NCBI GenBank assembly: GCA_016780525.1
Contig: JADHLR010000098.1
Location: 1 to 5,954 of the forward strand
Source: Candidatus Puniceispirillum sp.
GTDB taxonomy: Bacteria > Pseudomonadota > Alphaproteobacteria > Puniceispirillales > Puniceispirillaceae
Direction of reading: 5' to 3'
Length of the DNA stretch: 5,954 nucleotides
In this document: positions 5,054 to 5,954 of the stretch, in pieces
Position numbering within the stretch: position 1 is the stretch's first letter
Layout: every line of letters begins with the position of its first letter
The notes under the pieces: generated by a model
What the model saw: the letters and a program-made list of their open reading frames with translations, nothing else
Databases searched by the model: none
What the model was told of the DNA's origin: nothing
Program-made: the position numbers and the translations under genes

Positions 5054-5954
5054 TTATTCCGCATCATTTTTGTCAGGCTTGCCAAAGCCGCCACCACCGG
5101 GCGTTTCGATCACAAAAACGTCACCCGGTGCCATTTCACGCAGCCCGGTGGCACCAAATTCATCAATACTGCCATCGCTGCGCTCAACCCAGTTGCGGCC
5201 GACCTCGCCAGCGCCACCCCCGGCCATGCCATAGGGGGGAATAATCCGGTGATTAGCCAGAATAACCGCCTCCATATGCTCGAGAAACCGTAACCGTCGC
5301 CGCACGCCATTGCCGCCGCAATGCGCGCCAACACCGCCAGAATCATGCCTGATTTCAAAGCTTTCAAGAAGCACCGGATAGCGCCACTCCAAAACTTCCG
5401 GGTCGGTCAGGCGGCTATTCGTCATATGCGTATGCACGGCGTCGGTGCCATCAAAATCCGGGCCGGCCCCGGATCCACCACACAGGGTTTCATAATATTG
5501 ATAGGTCGCATTGCCATAAAAGAAATTATTCATCGTGCCCTGGGCAGCCGCCATCACCCCCAAAGCGCCATATAACGTATCAGTGACAATCTGTGAGGTT
5601 TCGACATTGCCGGCAATAACAGCCGCCGGATATTGCGCATTTAACATGCAATTTTCCGGCAGAATGATGTCAACAGGCTTTAAACAGCCTTCATTCATCG
5701 GAATATCTTCGGCAACTAAGGTTCTGAAAACATACAATACAGCCGCCCGACAAACAGCGGCTGGCGCGTTAAAATTATTCGCGCTTTGCGGGCTTGTGCC
5801 AGAAAAATCAACAACAGCAGAACGATCCGATCTGTCGATTGAAATGGCCACTTGCACCTGCTGTCCGTTATCCATCGGATAGGTAAAGATGCCTGAGTCC
5901 AGCCGGTCAATAACCCGCCGCACAGATTCTTCGGCATTATCCTGAACATGCCCC
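5054..5954 (-). CDS. 5-oxoprolinase / hydantoinase B family protein, C-terminal part
   Basis: Only the last 299 residues are in the window; the frame stays open to the right edge, so the start is outside it, and the GTG at 5923 is an internal Val codon. The family performs ATP-dependent opening of 5-oxo-L-proline to glutamate, or of hydantoin-like rings, as a HyuB subunit or as a fused HyuA-HyuB chain of about 1,200-1,300 residues. Family features in order: GHVQDNAEESVRR at the edge, VDFSGTSPQSANNFNAP, AGNVETSQIVTDTLYGALG, AAAQGTMNNFFYGN, YYETLCGGSGAGPDFDGTDA, HTHMTNSRLTDPEVLEWRYP, GGNGVRRRLRF and the terminal GDVFVIETPGGGGFG. The C-terminal part is very like eukaryotic 5-oxoprolinase, which favours oxoprolinase over hydantoinase, but the substrate cannot be settled without the rest. 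The winged-helix regulator follows 4 bases after the stop, so the two are co-transcribed. Confidence 0.92.
   Translation of the reverse strand, partial: GHVQDNAEESVRRVIDRLDSGIFTYPMDNGQQVQVAISIDRSDRSAVVDFSGTSPQSANNFNAPAAVCRAAVLYVFRTLVAEDIPMNEGCLKPVDIILPENCMLNAQYPAAVIAGNVETSQIVTDTLYGALGVMAAAQGTMNNFFYGNATYQYYETLCGGSGAGPDFDGTDAVHTHMTNSRLTDPEVLEWRYPVLLESFEIRHDSGGVGAHCGGNGVRRRLRFLEHMEAVILANHRIIPPYGMAGGGAGEVGRNWVERSDGSIDEFGATGLREMAPGDVFVIETPGGGGFGKPDKNDAE

Noticed and set aside
5049..5097. Upstream ATG (5097) as the regulator start
   Set aside because: It would overlap the oxoprolinase coding end by 44 bases and add an unrelated 16-residue leader; the ATG at 5049 has better spacing.
4826..5293. Plus-strand 155-codon frame opposite the regulator and oxoprolinase
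   Set aside because: It is antisense to two genes with clear family motifs and shows no domain of its own.
5921..5923. GTG at 5923 as the oxoprolinase start
   Set aside because: The upstream codons to the window edge still encode family sequence (GHVQDNAEES), so the gene continues beyond the window.

Overview
The window looks like a piece of an alphaproteobacterial chromosome of moderate GC content, possibly a marine lineage. The reasons are the alphaproteobacterial-style NifU/IscU-like protein, a hom-recJ operon, and an oxoprolinase/hydantoinase gene followed by its winged-helix regulator. The taxonomic call is inference from protein flavour, not from a marker gene. All confident genes are on the minus strand except the one at the left edge.

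Left part (1-1117). The C-terminal end of an Fe-S cluster assembly scaffold-like protein (plus strand) stops at 279. The next roughly 760 bases hold no large gene. On the minus strand they contain three possible microproteins: a 32-residue single-helix membrane peptide (374-472), a cysteine-rich zinc-ribbon protein (624-845), and a 37-39 residue membrane peptide (898-1017) that begins just after a tRNA-Glu(UUC) gene (1042-1117). Two near-perfect palindromes (578-592 and 928-946) and one hairpin (331-349) lie among them.

Middle part (1205-4332). This is a tight two-gene operon transcribed leftwards: homoserine dehydrogenase (hom, threonine/methionine branch of aspartate-family synthesis), then the single-strand exonuclease recJ. 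They overlap by one base (TAATG), and a strong Shine-Dalgarno for recJ lies inside the end of hom. The glpX gene that often sits between hom and recJ in alphaproteobacteria is absent here.

Right part (4468-5954). The C-terminal 299 residues of a 5-oxoprolinase/hydantoinase-B protein run off the right edge. Four bases after its stop comes a MarR-like winged-helix protein of about 193 residues, probably the regulator of the oxoprolinase operon. Its N-terminal tail is encoded by a degenerate 12-bp tandem repeat. A possible terminator lies at its 3' end, followed by the hom promoter region.

No insertion sequence, CRISPR array, integrase or phage gene is visible. I found no convincing new multi-gene system. 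The most unexplained stretch is 280-1041, with its microproteins and palindromes beside the tRNA.
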